DNA from: Entoloma clypeatum
Taxonomy: Eukaryota > Basidiomycota > Agaricomycetes > Agaricales > Entolomataceae
Assembly: GCA_963565915.1 (NCBI GenBank)
Contig: OY751487.1
Coordinates: 3,658,001-3,722,000, forward strand
Direction: 5' to 3'
DNA: 64,000 bases
The position numbers were made by a program, and so were the translations under genes. The notes beneath the pieces are model-generated. The model made no database searches. It was not told the DNA's origin and saw only the letters and a list, made by a program, of their open reading frames with translations. Positions 50,803-61,974 of the stretch are shown here, piece by piece (position 1 is the first letter of the stretch; every line of letters begins with the position of its first letter).

Positions 50803-51597
50803 ATGTCTGGAGGATCCTTGCTCATTGCTTGGCAGCTCAAGTCCAGCAACGTTCTAATCGTCGGTGGTGGAGAGGTCGCTTCCCAGCGCATTCAATCCAT
50901 TCTCGTAACAGACGCTCACATCACTCTTATTTCTCCCAATGACCGCCTCAATTTCCGCACCAAGCAGCTCATAGCTCAGCATAGCGATCAGATCACGCAC
51001 CACGACCGCCTTTTCTCAGGAAGTGAAGATCTGGACGGAATGCATATGGTACTCACAGCCCTCGATGACGTTGACCTATCCAGAGATATTTGCAACCTGT
51101 GCCGCGCAGAAAGGATTCCAGTCAACGCCGCCGATATCCCGGACTGCTGCGATTTCTACTTTGGTTCTCAGATACGCCAAGGGCCCCTACAGATTATGAT
51201 CTCTACAAACGGTAATGGGCCGAGGATGGCGAATCTGGTCAAAAGAAAACTGGAGAAGGCTCTCTCAGGTGTCGAGGGTGATGCGATCTCCAAGGTCGGA
51301 GAGCTCAGAGCCCAGTTGAAGCTCAGAGCGCCAGGGGTAGGAGGAACTGTAGGGAAAAAGAGAATGAATTGGATGACCAATGTGTGCAATGCCTGGGCAA
51401 TGGAAGAGCTTGCATCATTGGACGACGCACTAATCCAGAACCTTCTGGACGAGGGTTGGGAAAAAGATCGGGTTCCGACATTACATGACCTTGCAGGCCA
51501 CCCTCAAACGCGCCGTATCACATTGGCCCCTGTGCTTGGCGTCGCAACCATAGGATTGTGCACCTTGCTGATGCTCACATTCCTTCGACACAAGTAA
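50803..51597 (+). CDS. MET8: Siroheme synthase Met8 (precorrin-2 dehydrogenase/ferrochelatase)
   Basis: Single exon, 264 residues. Rossmann motif VLIVGGGEVASQRI (residues 17-30), NAADIPDCCDFYFGSQI carrying the Asp region needed for catalysis, and the Met8 helical half (MANLVKRKLEKAL). It oxidises precorrin-2 with NAD+ and inserts iron to make siroheme for sulfite (and where present nitrite) reductase. The last about 20 residues (APVLGVATIGLCTLLMLTFL then RHK) form a hydrophobic segment like a tail anchor; yeast Met8 is soluble, so membrane attachment would be unusual. Divergent from SLT11 with a 51-bp gap. Confidence 0.93.
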   Translation: MSGGSLLIAWQLKSSNVLIVGGGEVASQRIQSILVTDAHITLISPNDRLNFRTKQLIAQHSDQITHHDRLFSGSEDLDGMHMVLTALDDVDLSRDICNLCRAERIPVNAADIPDCCDFYFGSQIRQGPLQIMISTNGNGPRMANLVKRKLEKALSGVEGDAISKVGELRAQLKLRAPGVGGTVGKKRMNWMTNVCNAWAMEELASLDDALIQNLLDEGWEKDRVPTLHDLAGHPQTRRITLAPVLGVATIGLCTLLMLTFLRHK

Positions 51598-51685
51598 CCA
51601 ACAGTATCTGTAGCTGTCTCCTCGCAGCTCAATACATGAATAGCTGTAGTACCGTCCGCGCACGTATCATGTACACGTCGAGCAA

Positions 51686-53140
51686 TCAAGCAAGAGTACG
51701 GTTTGAATTCACATAACCTGTTCCATAACATGAATACAAAAGCTGCGATGAGCCAGGTTCGGCTGGTGTAATTTTGAAAGAAGTTCCAAAGAAGGACTTG
51801 AGGTCCCGCAGAAACTGGATTCTGTTGAACAGATTCAGGTTGACTTTGAGGCCTCGAGCGGAAAGCACCTACGTCCGTGGAGTGGGTTGTCCCATCCGAC
51901 ATCGTCCAACATCCTCGCTTCCAAGGACCATCATGAGCAAGACCAAAGTCTGGTGTTTTCGGTCAACACAGCCACCAAGCTGTACTTCTTCTAATAAAGC
52001 TCGAGACGCCAGGAGACCAATGTCCTCTGGTGCTACTCCTGGTTGTGAAATAGCCTCGGCACAGTGCATTGCTGAGGTCGTCGATTCCGCCAGAAGGCTG
52101 AGTGCATAACCTGGGGACCTGGAAAGGTGATGTCAAACTCAGCATGTGCAAGTTCTTCAGAACATGAACGTACTTTCCACTCTCTTCGCCTTTGTAGACA
52201 TCGGAATAGAGGTATATGTCGGGAATAAAACGATTGAGGACATGGCGTGAAGCTTCAATCATGCGATTCGAAAACTGAGGATTCACTCGAACAGCGTGGC
52301 TATTCCTTTCAATCAACAAGAGACGACCACAGGACTTGGGCACCTTACGCTACACCTCGTATACGTTTGATTCTTCCGGGATCGACAAACTCCAAAGTTT
52401 TGACTTGTTTAACAGTGGGACAAAGAAACTGTATTTCTCCACCTCCATCCGGCGGAGCGCCGCGTCTGTTTATCTATAAATCGTAAAGTTGGAGAGAGCA
52501 AAGGGGATGACATTTCAAAACTCCTACCCGTAGCTCGAGACCATCGGCAAGACCGAACAATTGTAGATGTGGGAGTGTTACAATCCTGAACAAATCTACC
52601 TGCGGAAAATCAGAAAGAACAGATAGGATGGCAAGGGGGAGTTCGTCAACACACTGAAAGGTCTTGTTCGTCGGTGGTGATACCTCGGAGGGTCAAATGC
52701 AGAGGTTTCTTAGAAAATGGGGCTATCATGACGATAGGTTCCAGATAGTATCCTATGGAACGTGAGAGTGGACAATCATGAGACAGACTACCACCCAGAA
52801 TGATGCCAGGCCTGAACAGAATTGCAGTGCCTGGACTAATGCATTAACCCCCAATACGGTGACGGGAGAAAAGACGCGATGCGTACCAGTGACGGAAATT
52901 TCAATGATTGTACCATTGGTAACTTTTTCGATGAGCCTCAGCAAGCTGATTTCGAAGTCTGGAAATGTCTGGCTCAGCAAGGGTTTCGGGTGGGTCCAAA
53001 GAGACTCTGCTACCCCGTAAGCCTGGATTTTTGTCATCCGGGCGAATTTTGTCAATTCTTACGTGCTTCCCGCTGAGAACCGAGAGAACCAGGCGTTGGC
53101 GTAGATGTTGAGGTCCACTGAAATGGAGAAGGTTACCCAT
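51686..53140 (-). CDS. RCL1: RNA 3'-phosphate cyclase-like protein Rcl1 (18S rRNA processing)
   Basis: CDS complement(join(51686-51821, 51873-52118, 52174-52305, 52349-52473, 52528-52599, 52655-52830, 52887-52958, 53014-53140)), 361 residues. LRQRLVLSVLSGK, EISLLRLIEKVTNG, GGSLSHDCPLSRSIGYYLEP, LRGITTDEQDLSVDLFRIVT, APPDGGGEIQFLCP, FIPDIYLYSD and GGCVDRKHQTLVLLMMVLG follow the Rcl1 order through the end (FLRDLKSFFGTSFKI). Rcl1 works with Bms1 in the small-subunit processome at pre-rRNA cleavage site A2. Head-to-head with UBA3, 55 bp apart. Confidence 0.95.
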
Positions 53141-53195
53141 GATTTCAGAAATTTGTGATTACGTGAATACAAAGTTCTCCTACAAAGGCTAACTC

Positions 53196-54875
53196 ATGGC
53201 GACTACATCCGTCGACTGGCAAGGCCGTTACTATCACATAGATCAGGTCCTCAACAAACCAGGTCCCCGAACAGATCCCAGCTTCCTAGCTGGCGATGGC
53301 GCACGTCTCCGAGTCCGATGTCCCCAGATCACACATTCTGACTGCCTTTTTTTTTAAAAACAGGTCAAAGACTTTTTAAGAAACCAAGCAAAGATTCTAG
53401 TGATAGGTGCTGGCGGTTTAGGATGCGAAATCCTGGCGAACCTGGCGTTGACTGGCTTCAAGGATATCCACGTCATTGACATGGACACAATCGATATCAG
53501 CAATCTGAATCGTCAGTTTCTCTTCAGGTAACTTTCATTTTAGCGACGTGGTCTCTGTAGGTGACACTTTTGGCTAGGACAAAGGACGTTGGAAAACCGA
53601 AAGCCACCGTCGCTGCAGAGTTCATCATGAACCGCGTTCCAGGTGTCGAGGTTACTCCGTCAGTGAGAAACCAGTGAGCGATTCAGATCCTTGGGTTTAT
53701 AATGCGCCTTAGGTATTTTGGAAAAATTCAAGACAAGGATGACGACTACTACATGCAATTTAACCTGGTTATCTGCGGCTTAGATTCTGTCGAGGCCCGT
53801 CGATGGATGAACGCGACGCTGGTGAACCTCGTCGATCCTGAAAACCCGGAAAGCTTGAAACCTCTGATTGATGGTGGTACGGAGGGTCAGTAATGAGATT
53901 ACTACATTTTGTACTCGTGCCTCCGCGCTCAAGTCGGCCTTAGGTTTCAAGGGTCAAGCACGCGTCATTTTGCCCACCATCACATCATGTTACGAGTGTT
54001 CCCTCGATATGCTCAACAAGCCGACTGCTTTTCCCATCTGTACGATTGCGAATACGCCACGTCTGCCGGAGCATTGTATAGAGTGGGCTTCTGTCTTGGA
54101 GTGGCCTCGCGTGCATGATGGTCTGTCCATACTACGACAGCACGTCACCGTCTTCTGATTCTCTTGCCATTTTCCATACCAGGCAAAAAACTTGACACGG
54201 ACGATCCTGAACATATTAGTTGGCTGTACAAAGTCGCTTCCACCCGTGCTAAAGAATTCAATATCGAAGGGGTCACATGGTCGTCCACGCAGGGTGTCGT
54301 CAAGAATATTATTCCGGCAATCGCATCTACGAATGCTATCATTGCCGGTACGTCTCGTCCTTTGTCCATGAAGTACCACCTTGCATTTTTAACTTATAAT
54401 CATTCAGCTGCGTGTTGTAATGAAGCCTTCAAGATCGCCACAAGTTCTGCCGCCTATTTGAATAACTATTTCATGCTCATAGGGACCGAAGGGGTATATT
54501 CATACACCTTCGAACATGAAAAACGGGACGATTGTCCTGTATGTGGTGGCGAGGCCCTCGAAATCTCCATAAGTTCCGACTATACCGTGGAGCAATTGAT
54601 CGAACTTTTGGTGGAAAAACAAGACATGCAAGTGGTTATTTAGCACGACTGCCTCCTCTTCCTAACTCGTGGGATGTTTCAATAGTCAAATCAAGAAGCC
54701 TTCACTGTCCACGACTACTACTCAAATATACCTCCAAGCACCACCGCAATTAGAAGAAGCTACGCGTCCAAACCTAAGCAAGAAGTTGTCGCAGCTGGTG
54801 CCACCTGGAGGGGAGGTCACGGTCACCGCATCTACTCTTCCATTCAGTCTGTCTTTGCTTATTAGCTATACCTGA
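53196..54875 (+). CDS. UBA3: NEDD8-activating enzyme E1 catalytic subunit
   Basis: CDS join(53196-53312, 53364-53527, 53578-53658, 53713-53885, 53944-54120, 54183-54347, 54408-54631, 54696-54875), 426 residues. Nucleotide site [12 protein letters not shown] (residues 52-63), [18 protein letters not shown], zinc ligands SCYEC and later CPVCGGE, catalytic Cys 211 in [16 protein letters not shown], and [14 protein letters not shown]. It adenylates NEDD8 with its partner Ula1/APPBP1 and hands it to Ubc12 for cullin neddylation. The last junction is set by the C-terminal ubiquitin-fold region; the alternative acceptor at 54685 breaks the frame. Confidence 0.94.
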
Positions 54876-54939
54876 TTGTGAACCCTCTCATACCATACAT
54901 CTCCTTGTGAAACCAAACAATAACGTAGGTACAAAATAA

Positions 54940-57111
54940 TTATTTGTAGATCGTGTAAATCATCCCAAAATCCCCATCACCTGTACCTCCGCCAGCTGCA
55001 ATTAGCCAACTCCGGAGAACTGGCCATCCAGCCTCGAAGCGCACAGCCAGTTCGTCAGTGTGATGTTGACCATCTAACAATGACAACAGTTCGACTGGAT
55101 ATGGGCGAATCCCCGCGTTTCCCAACTGTGGTCCAGCTGGCGACCACATCTGACGCTGGCGAAAAGGAACGATGGTAGACGCTGGTAGCGCCACTGCCTT
55201 TGGGAGGACGGGGGACGGCGGAGGACCAACAGGCGTGATAAGAGATTGTCGACGTGACCCAGGACGCCGATTAGGAAAAGGGTCCTGAGCTAAAGTAACG
55301 GCGGAGGTACCCTCCTCCTTCAGTTGAGGATGAATCCATAATATACGAGGGCTTTGACTTGCTGGAATAAGGCCTCCGCTGCTCCCAGATCTTTGAAGAT
55401 CACGACTCCGGAGTTGTTCGAGAACTTTTTCTGCCGCACTCGCTCGTCGCGCGCGTTGGGTAGCAGTTATCGGCGCTACGTTAGCAGCATTGGGGAACAG
55501 GTGACCGTTGAAGTTGAGGTCTTGCGAAGCCGAAGGGAGAGTGCTGATATCGGGACTGATGGAGTGTCCACCTCCAAGAGTAGAAGGCCCACGATAGTGA
55601 GAAGACATTTGATTGTTATTGTCGACCATCAGAGGGGATGCCACATAAGCTGAATAGCGAAATGGTTGCCCAGTAGAGAGGCTGTTCACTCGTTTACGGG
55701 GAAAGGGGGTTGGGAGGAGAGGGTCGAGCGCTTGTGCTTGTGAAGGGTCCGGAGAGAGGACAGGCCATCGATGCACTCTCCGTAAAAAACCCTAAATGTC
55801 AAGAATTTTGAATGAGAAAACCAATTGAAAGCCAGGTCTGCGAACTTTGATGATGCCAAAACTCGTGAAGCGACGAACGTCAATACCGAGTTGATGGACA
55901 TTATACAGCTTCATCCACTCCAATATTGTCTTTCCTGGTTTGAATCTTGAATAGAGACGAAGAAGTTGCGGCCAGTCAGGTATGGCATGGCCTACAACAA
56001 AATCGAACGAAGAAGCGGAAAGACACTCGAATGGGCAGACCTGGTCTAGTAACGTAAGGGCCGCATTCATCACGAACGTGCGCCTCATCTGCAAGCCACT
56101 GCATACTGCTAGCGAGTGTATACATGTTGGAGTATTGAAAAATGTCGATCATCATGATAACTTGATAAAATCTAGCGAAGGTGAAAAATGCAGGGAAGGA
56201 CAACAGGGGAAAGGAATCATACAACAGGTGAGAAATGGCTTGACGTGTAAGCTCGATGTCACAGTCAGCAAGGTAGGCAATCCGACTGACATGATTCGTG
56301 CCATCAATGAATTTACAGACCTGGGGTGGATGATAAGTGATTCAATTACTCCTCGAACGATGAACGACATGGTATAGAACCTTAATCATCGTAAGATCCC
56401 AGTTATCTTCTATCCTTTTAGTGATGTTGATGAGCGCAAGAGGAACCATCCAGTCATGCACTGGGGGAGGATTTGGATAGAACGGAAATATCTTGAGTTC
56501 GATGGAGTTGAATCGATCAATAGCAATAGATGTCTCAGAGTAAGAGTTCAGATCTTCGTATAGCTGCTCTAAAATGGCATGAATCGCGGCGGATGTCTGT
56601 GGGTTCGATAAAAACGCAGACTCTTTCTGATGACGTTGAGCTGGTGCGATCATGATAGTGTGTTGATAGACAGGCATACCTCGCAGGACGCCAAGACACG
56701 ACTGACTTTTCGGACCACAGGCTCATAGCAGCTTAAGTCTGCAGAACGATCGAAAACAAAACAGAGATTATATCGAAAATAGTTGCGGATGTATACTCCA
56801 TGAAGCTCAACTGGGAAACCTATAACACGATGGTTTTGCGTTGAGCAAATGACAAGACGGCCGCATAGCTGGTTGTGGGGAATGACATATTTCGAGATAT
56901 CGTCAAAATGGAAGAGGGTCGGAGGACTGGATGTGAGGGGACGAGCTGAACGATCTCCATTACAATCGACAGGGGATATTGGAGTTAAGAGGCTTTCTGA
57001 TACGGCAATAAGACCTTCTGGAACTTGGTAGACAATTTTCGGTCCTTGTTGGAGGTCGAAGACGGCATAGAACACTGACTGGATGCGAGGAAGGAAAGAG
57101 TCTGATGACAT
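54940..57111 (-). CDS. NPR2: Nitrogen permease regulator 2 (SEACIT/GATOR1 subunit)
   Basis: CDS complement(join(54940-55791, 55846-55991, 56041-56171, 56223-56320, 56381-56626, 56680-57111)), 634 residues. N-terminal longin-type region (RIQSVFYAVFDLQQGPKIVYQVPEG, HNQLCGRLVIC, VIGFPVELHG, YIRNYFRYNLCFVF), then IDIFQYSNMY and a winged-helix C-terminus (LLSLLDGQHHTDELAVRFE). NPR2 with NPR3 and IML1 restrains TORC1 when amino acids are scarce. A long Ser/Pro/Arg-rich insert (about residues 370-560) separates the folded parts. A 51-bp in-frame GT-AG segment (56222-56172) is treated as an intron because it interrupts a conserved strand. Only 21 bp separate its start codon from OGG1. Confidence 0.93.
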
Positions 57112-57132
57112 GAAGGGCGGCGTTGACGCGAC

Positions 57133-58449
57133 ATGTCACACATGAGTTCGCCGCTGCCTCCGTTCCAGTCCCTTCCTCTGCCTATTGGTCAGCTTTCCCT
57201 TGCAGCTGTGCTCAAATGCGGTCAGTCCTTCCGTTGGTCTGCTATTCCCATCGCGGGCGACATAGAATATCGTCTATGCCTACGTGACCGCCTTGTATGC
57301 CTTCGCCAATCCTCAACCACCCTGTTCTACCGTGCTATCTTCCCCGACTCTCACCCTTCGCCAACACAGAAAGTGCTCAAAGACGCGGAAACACTTCTTT
57401 GGCTTAATGATTACTTTCAGCTGGACGTCGACCTTGTTGCCCTCTACGAACAGTGGTCCCAATGTGATCAGGTCTTTGCCAAGGTCCAGCACAGATTCCA
57501 GGGAATAAGGATACTCAGGCAGGATCCTTGGGAAAACCTTGTTTCGTATGTTCAATCTTTCACTACTGTACGAGTATTCATACAGATGGTCTGATCAGAT
57601 TCATATGTTCCTCAAATAATAATATTCAACGCATCACAAAGATGGTCCATGCCCTCTGTACTCACTATTCACCACCTCTACTTTCTTTTCCAGGGGAAGA
57701 AACCACTTATCACCCCTTCCCTCCCCCTTCTGCTCTTGCTCATCCCGGTGTATCTGCTGCACTTCGCTCGCTTGGCTTCGGCTACCGGGCAAACTTTATC
57801 CACCGCACGGCGAAAGCGCTCGTTGATGCGCATGGCATAATTCAGTATGATGCCCTGGAGGCGTCTGAGAAATGGCTGATGGGACTAAGGAATTGTGATA
57901 CAGAGGAAGCGAGAGAAAAATTGCTTGGATTTATGGGTGTCGGAAGAAAAGTTGCAGATTGTGTACTGCTGATGAGTTTAGACAAGGTATTCAAAAGGTC
58001 TTGTCATGGTCCCACAGGTGTTGATGCGCTGATGCTCACAGAAAGAGGTCATACCAGTGGACACACATGTGCTCCAGATCGCAACAAAATACTACGGGCT
58101 GAAAGGTGTCTCGAGGTCCGGTGGAAAGAAAACCAATATGACCCCAAGATTGTACAACGATGTCAACATCAAGTTATCGAGCGTATGGGGGGACTATGCT
58201 GGATGGGCACATTCGGTGAGCCTTATACTCAGATATGGTATTCTGTGCAACTCATTTTTTCCGGCACAGGTGCTTTTCACTGCTGACCTCAAGTCTTTCT
58301 CTTCATATGGCATTTCTCCTGCAGAAGGAAGTCTACCAACACCCATGACCCCTGCTATTTCTGTTCTGAAAAGATATCAGGACACAGCGGGGGAGTCCGA
58401 TATGACAAGGCTGGCTGAACGTGTAAAGAAGCGAAGGCGCATGACATGA
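57133..58449 (+). CDS. OGG1: 8-oxoguanine DNA glycosylase/AP lyase
   Basis: CDS join(57133-57545, 57599-57986, 58042-58215, 58270-58449), 384 residues. CGQSFRW, LRQDPWENLVSFICSSNNNI, LGFGYRANFI, then the HhH-GPD core LLGFMGVGRKVADCVLLMSLDK with nucleophilic Lys about 255, and VIPVDTHV with catalytic Asp about 274. It removes 8-oxoguanine opposite C and nicks the abasic site. The C-terminus is basic (RVKKRRRMT), fitting nuclear location. ATG 57133 or 57142 could be used. Converges with the ING gene, 108 bp between stops. Confidence 0.95.
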
Positions 58450-58557
58450 ATTCGAGTCTTATGGCCGTGCCATATACACAAGCTCTTCCAAGATCACAAT
58501 ACGTAGGTAGAAATAAAAGAATAGACACAATCGGGAAAATCGGCGCAACAGATACGT

Positions 58558-59853
58558 CTACTTCTTCCTTCCTTTCTTTGTCGCTGCGGGGGCGGCTTTC
58601 TTGTTCAAGGTCTGGGTACACACAGAGCAATACCACTTTTCTGGTGTTGGCTGCTTCATACCTACACAAGAGAGATGGAACTATCGTAGCAGAGATGAGA
58701 ATCTTGAGTCGGGAGTAGACATGTAGGATCTCACCCACCCATTCGAATGGGCAACCGCCTTCGTTGTCACACGCAATCATCTATATCCACTCGGTAAACC
58801 GGACGCTCATGGCAAAACCATGTACTCACATCACCGTAACTTTGTTTCTGGCAGAAACAATAGAGCCTCTCATCATCGCCATCCCCGTCTTCACCCTCTG
58901 CATCTTCATCTCCTTCATCCATGTCGGTGTCGGCCCGAGTGATAGCCTGGCGAGAGAGTCTTGATGCCGTACGCTGGGAGGTAGCAAGGGGCGCTGTGGT
59001 TGTTGGGGATGCGGACCGATGCTTGGTTGGGGACAGAGAAGAAAGCTTCACGGCGGATGAAGCAGCAACGCGCCGCTCTATATCAGGGAAGCGTCAGTTA
59101 ATCTGGAATAAAATAGGCGCGTCAACACACTCTTCTGTACAGGACCTGAGCCATAGGATTGGGATGGAGCCACACCAGATACGGAAGCCTGCCTGATATC
59201 TGGTATGGTCGGAGTCGAAGTCAATGCATTCCTCAAGCTCTCACTGACTTGCAGGGACGGGTTCCTCCCAATGCCTCCATACGAGTCAGCTATACCCGTT
59301 ACAGTGAGCGCGGAATAGGAGGTTCCAAGGGCCGAAGTGTAATCTACAGCTTCACCCTGCAAGAATCTGACTTTAGCTAGATCGGAATCCAGCCGAGAGC
59401 GCGTTCGGGTTATTAGGTCGATCAGAGTTTGTGCGAGAGAGCATTTGTCCTCGTCAAGCTGGTTTATGTCGGCAAATGCGGCCTCTATCTTGGCTTGAAT
59501 GGCGGTATCTTTTGGAGATGGGGCACGAGACGAGGGAGAAGATGGTACAGAGCCTGAAGCCTTGAGAGAATGACGAATGTATCTGGACGCGTCTCTGTCG
59601 ATTTCTTGTTGAAGCTCTAGTAAAAAGTTGTGTATACTATGGTGCCAACTTCCAAGTAAAGGGAGGGCACACCTTGTGACCTGAGTTCCTTCACCTTGAT
59701 CTCCTGTAAGAGGTGGTTGACTTCATGCGGGAGGTTATCAAGGCCTTGATACTAATGTTAATGATGTACAAGGACAAAAAGAATCTGCGTACTGTAGATG
59801 AATTCCGAAGCAATATTTGCGGCCTCTTCGAGGTTTTGTACAGAGTTATTCAT
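58558..59853 (-). CDS. ING-family PHD-finger protein (Yng2/Png1-like)
   Basis: CDS complement(join(58558-58680, 58739-58780, 58830-59077, 59131-59616, 59673-59744, 59793-59853)), 343 residues. N-terminal ING helices (NLEEAANIASEFIYS, LPHEVNHLLQEI, SQELQQEIDRDASRYIRHSL, IEAAFADINQLDEDKCSLAQ), a Ser/Thr-rich middle, an acidic run, then the PHD finger (YCFCQKQSYGDMIACDNEGG, CPFEWFHLSCVG, WYCSVC) and a Lys-rich end. ING PHD fingers read H3K4me3 and recruit histone acetyltransferase or deacetylase complexes such as NuA4. A further in-frame ATG at 59874 would add seven residues and would overlap the NMT1 start codon. Confidence 0.93.
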
Positions 59854-59872
59854 GCTTACATAATAACTATTC

Positions 59873-61855
59873 ATGTCCTCTTCTCAGAAACTCAAAGCCA
59901 AGGCCGATGATTTTGTAGAATCAGATCACGGAGACTCTTCATCGACCGACGATGTAATACACGATGTCGCTTCCCCCTCCACCTCATCACAAAAGAAGAA
60001 GAAAAAGAGATCCAAGGTATCAAAAGTATTGGATGCTCTGCATGGAAAATCCGACATTCCTCAGGAGCTTGTCGATCATGTTTTAGAGAAAGTCAAGGCA
60101 GAGGGTACCCCTGGATCCAGTGAAGCTAATCAGCAGAATGTCAGGGAGGCTTTGGAACAAATGAAGCTCATGGATGTCGTGAAAGGCAAAGCTGGGGTGG
60201 GAGGAATCAATCAGAAGGATATGGGCGAACACAAAGTATGTCACCGCCCTCGTTGGACCCAAGATCTGGACTCACTTCTGAAAGTTTTGGGCTACGCAAC
60301 CTGTACCACAGCCCGGAGAGGGCCCTCCGTTAGACGACGGCTACATCGAACCATCCAAGCCTCGAGCAGAGGTCCGTCAGGAGCCATACCCCTTGCCAAG
60401 AGATTTCGAATGGACGACATTAGACATTGATGATCCGAAACAGGCATGCACCCGTTGAATCTACAGGTCTAATCACCCGTTTGACCTGTCTGCAGAACAA
60501 AGAAGTTTATGACCTTCTATCACTCAACTATGTTGAGGACGACGACGCGTCATTTAGATTCCAATACAGCTCCGAGTTTTTGACATGGTACCTTGTTTCA
60601 TGTTGTACTGATGAAGAGTTTTGATTACCCGTCTCTTAGGGCATTGAAGCCTCCTGGTTATTACAAGGAATGGCATGTTGGTGTCCGCGTTTCTTCCAAC
60701 AAGAAACTAGTGGCTTTCATCTCTGGCGTCCCTGTGGCTCTGCGCGTGCGCGGACAGTGAGTAATAAATCACAAGCTGGGCCTTTGCTTATGGTGTTCAA
60801 ATTCCAGTCATTTCCTGGCAAGTGAAATTAATTATCTCTGTGTTCACAAAAAGCTCCGTTCAAAACGCCTGGCACCTGTGTTGATCAAAGAGGTCACACG
60901 CCAAGTTCATTTAAAGGGGATTTTTCAGGCAATTTATACTGCCGGAGTCGTTATTCCTACACCTGTCTCTGTGTGTCGGTGCGTTTCATTTTGCATGATA
61001 GCGACTACTCCATCATCCTCTTTTCAGGTATTACCACCGTTTGCTCAACATCCCCAAACTAGTGGATATTAAATTTTGCCACGTTCCGCGCAACATGACC
61101 CTCGCACGTATGATTCGAGTGCACAAAGTCTCAGACACATTTAGTACGTTAGGTTTGCGAGCGATGGAGGAAAAAGATGTGCCAGAGGTCGCAGAACTCT
61201 TCACGCAATATCAAAAGCGGTTTGATATGGCACCGGTATTTAACATCGATGAGATCAGGCACCAGTTCTTGAGCGGGCGGGGGACTGGTGCAATTGGTGA
61301 CGGAGGACCTGGAAGAAGGGTCGGACAAGTAACCTGGGCGTATGTCGTCGAGGTAACTTTCTGTCAGGCGTTTTCATTTATCACGCTGACACGAAACTCA
61401 TGGCTCAGCATCCAGAAACTCACAGAGTGACTGATTTCTTCTCGTTTTACTCCCTTCCATCCACGGTAATCGGCAACGTGAAGCACCCCGTCCTCGAGGC
61501 TGCTTATCTCTTCTATTATGGTAGCGATGTTGGCCTCACTGTGCACGCGGATGATCGCCTTAAGGAGCGTCTCGAGACTGTGATTGGGGATGCACTCGTT
61601 GTGGCCAATGCGGCAAAATTTGACGTCTTCAATGCGTTGACGTTGATGGACAACGTGCCTATCCTTCAGGATTTAAAGGTCCGCTTTTCGCTGATTATCG
61701 CTGTCAATTGTTGACAACTTCTTGACCGCCAGTTTGGCATTGGGGATGGAATTCTGAACTTTTATCTCTATAACTGGAGGACGGCCCCTTTGGCGGGCAT
61801 GAATGTTGAAGGCAATGCAAGCCCCGGAAGAGGTGTCGGTGTGGTGATGCTTTGA
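59873..61855 (+). CDS. NMT1: Glycylpeptide N-tetradecanoyltransferase (N-myristoyltransferase)
   Basis: CDS join(59873-60235, 60285-60443, 60496-60587, 60640-60756, 60808-60978, 61028-61352, 61409-61678, 61733-61855), 539 residues. Lys/Ser-rich start, then [88 protein letters not shown] and [16 protein letters not shown], ending in a terminal Leu whose carboxylate acts in catalysis. It attaches myristate to N-terminal Gly of Arf, G-alpha and other proteins. The intron at 60444-60495 starts with GC; a GT donor cannot keep the frame. Divergent from the ING gene with 19 bp between start codons. Confidence 0.95.
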
Positions 61856-61974
61856 TCATCGGACAACAATACTCAGGTAGTCATTCAAGCGGGCGAGATA
61901 CCAGGATTCTATGGATTAAAATACACAAAACTTGTATCGGTGCATGGACAAACTGAGATACGGCAAGAAATGTT

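Noticed and set aside
52753..52794. A 42-bp GT-AG 'intron' in RCL1
   Set aside because: It is in frame and encodes the conserved GGSLSHDCPLSRS segment of Rcl1, so it is exon sequence.
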